Source of the DNA: Planctomycetaceae bacterium
Lineage (GTDB): Bacteria; Planctomycetota; Planctomycetia; Pirellulales; UBA1268
Assembly: GCA_947464585.1 (NCBI GenBank)
Contig: CANHYS010000091.1
Location: 1 to 7,438, forward strand
Reading direction: 5' to 3'
DNA: 7,438 bases
Shown here: piece by piece, positions 6,919 to 7,438 of the stretch
How the letters are laid out: every line of letters begins with the position of its first letter
Numbering within the stretch: the first letter of the stretch is position 1
Position numbers and translations under genes: made by a program
Notes under the pieces: generated by a model
What the model was told of the DNA's origin: nothing
What the model saw: the letters and a program-made list of their open reading frames with translations, nothing else
The model's database searches: none

Positions 6919-7040
6919 GGGAATGTCCATGCAAGCCCGAAGCGCAAGCGATGGGATGTTGGGAATGTCCATGCAAGCCCGAAGCGCAAGCGATGGGATG
7001 TTGGGAATGTCCATGCAAGCCCGGAGCGCAAGCGATGGGA
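6919..7040. repeat. Tandem 42-bp repeat, about 2.9 copies
   Basis: Units start at 6919, 6961 and 7003, each opening GGGAATGTCCATGCAAGCCC. Copies 1 and 2 are identical by eye. Copy 3 has one A-to-G change (CCGGAGCGC in place of CCGAAGCGC) and stops after GATGGGA. There are no unique spacers, so it is not CRISPR. The central part of each unit is the same element as the arms at 3249-3276 and 3299-3326. The 42-bp period (14 codons) keeps all frames open and produces spurious small ORFs on both strands. The rest of the 202-nt gap (7041-7080) holds nothing I recognise. Confidence 0.93.
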
Positions 7041-7080
7041 TTCCCTTCGCGGAAAGCACGGCATCCCGTGTTTTCGCTGG

Positions 7081-7437
7081 CTACCGACTCGTCACCAACG
7101 CCGGCCACCAACTGCAGAGGTACCAGGCGCGGGGCGTCGTCCACTCCGCGAAGGCCTCCAGGGCGCCGCGGCTCATCATGCCGCCAGCTCCCATCCCCCC
7201 AGCACCCATACCCTGCGTGCCCGCGGAAAAGTCGCCGTCGAGCACATCCTTCAGCAGCCCGCGTGGCTTCGAATACCGTACGACACGGGCGGTGTCCTTC
7301 GTGAGGCCCGCCAACTCGACCGCCCGCGTGACCGCATCCTCCAGGAACCCGATCCGATCGACGAGGCCGGCATCGACCGCCTGCTGGGCCGTGAAAATCT
7401 GGCCCGTGGCCACGCTCGCGAGCTTCTCGTCGTCGAG
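7081..7437 (-). CDS. sppA: SppA-like signal peptide peptidase (S49 family), C-terminal fragment
   Basis: Membrane-associated serine protease family that degrades cleaved signal peptides and other membrane peptides. Only the last 118 residues are in the window; the frame is still open at the edge, so the GTG at 7413 is not a real start. The segment ATGQIFTAQQAVDAGLVDRI, followed by GFLEDAVTRAVELAGL, is the typical S49 element downstream of the catalytic Ser (usual form: GRVWTGQQALELGLVDELGGLDDAI). The catalytic Ser and Lys are upstream of what can be seen. KPRGLLKDVLDGDF and TPRAWYLCSWWPAL resemble planctomycete SppA tails. Between them lies a Gly/Met-rich stretch, QGMGAGGMGAGGMMSRG. The gene is convergent with the beta-oxidation cluster and probably functionally unrelated to it. 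The stop is TAG at 7083-7081. Confidence 0.85.
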   Translation of the reverse strand, partial: LDDEKLASVATGQIFTAQQAVDAGLVDRIGFLEDAVTRAVELAGLTKDTARVVRYSKPRGLLKDVLDGDFSAGTQGMGAGGMGAGGMMSRGALEAFAEWTTPRAWYLCSWWPALVTSR

Positions 7438-7438
7438 C

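Noticed and set aside
6919..7040. CRISPR array
   Set aside because: The 42-bp units are directly adjacent with no unique spacers between them, and no cas genes are present.
6811..7059. Small minus-strand protein with repeated SLALRACMDIP
   Set aside because: It is produced by the tandem 42-bp repeat, whose period is a multiple of three, and it runs into the end of the fusion gene antisense.
1..7438. Phage, toxin-antitoxin, defence or biosynthetic gene cluster
   Set aside because: Every recognisable gene is a fatty-acid beta-oxidation enzyme or an SppA-like peptidase; there is no integrase, transposase, carrier protein or effector domain.

Overview
The window is GC-rich, densely coding bacterial DNA. 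A planctomycete (Pirellulales-like) source is my best inference. The reasons are strong G/C bias at third codon positions, SD-less starts mixed with a strong SD, abundant intergenic palindromes with a CAAGCCCGA...GCGCAAGCGA core, and an SppA carboxy end of the kind I associate with that phylum. No ribosomal RNA or other taxonomic marker is present, so the assignment stays tentative.

Layout. (1) Positions 2-1987, plus strand: the 3' nine-tenths of a FadB-type multifunctional enoyl-CoA hydratase/3-hydroxyacyl-CoA dehydrogenase, whose start lies before the window. (2) 2035-3222, plus: a complete FadA-type 3-ketoacyl-CoA thiolase, 47 nt downstream. (3) 3223-3323: a short gap holding a near-perfect 28-nt inverted repeat that runs into the next start codon. 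(4) 3324-6878, plus: one uninterrupted reading frame joining a long-chain acyl-CoA synthetase (AMP-forming) to a VLCAD/ACAD9-sized acyl-CoA dehydrogenase. At the junction lies a strong internal Shine-Dalgarno plus ATG (5121-5135), so a free dehydrogenase may also be made. (5) 6879-7080: a convergent intergenic region with a GC-rich hairpin and three tandem 42-bp repeats that share the core of the repeat at 3249-3326. (6) 7081-7437, minus: the C-terminal end of an SppA-like S49 signal peptide peptidase, truncated by the window edge.

Together the plus-strand genes encode every enzymatic step of a fatty-acid beta-oxidation spiral: activation (synthetase), first oxidation (acyl-CoA dehydrogenase), hydration and second oxidation (FadB) and thiolysis (FadA). 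They are arranged B-A-D-E with the last two functions in one frame. No electron-transfer flavoprotein, transporter or FadR-like regulator is visible. The most notable points are the synthetase-dehydrogenase fusion with its ambiguous junction, and the repeat family bracketing that gene. I see no defence system, mobile element, CRISPR array or RNA gene.
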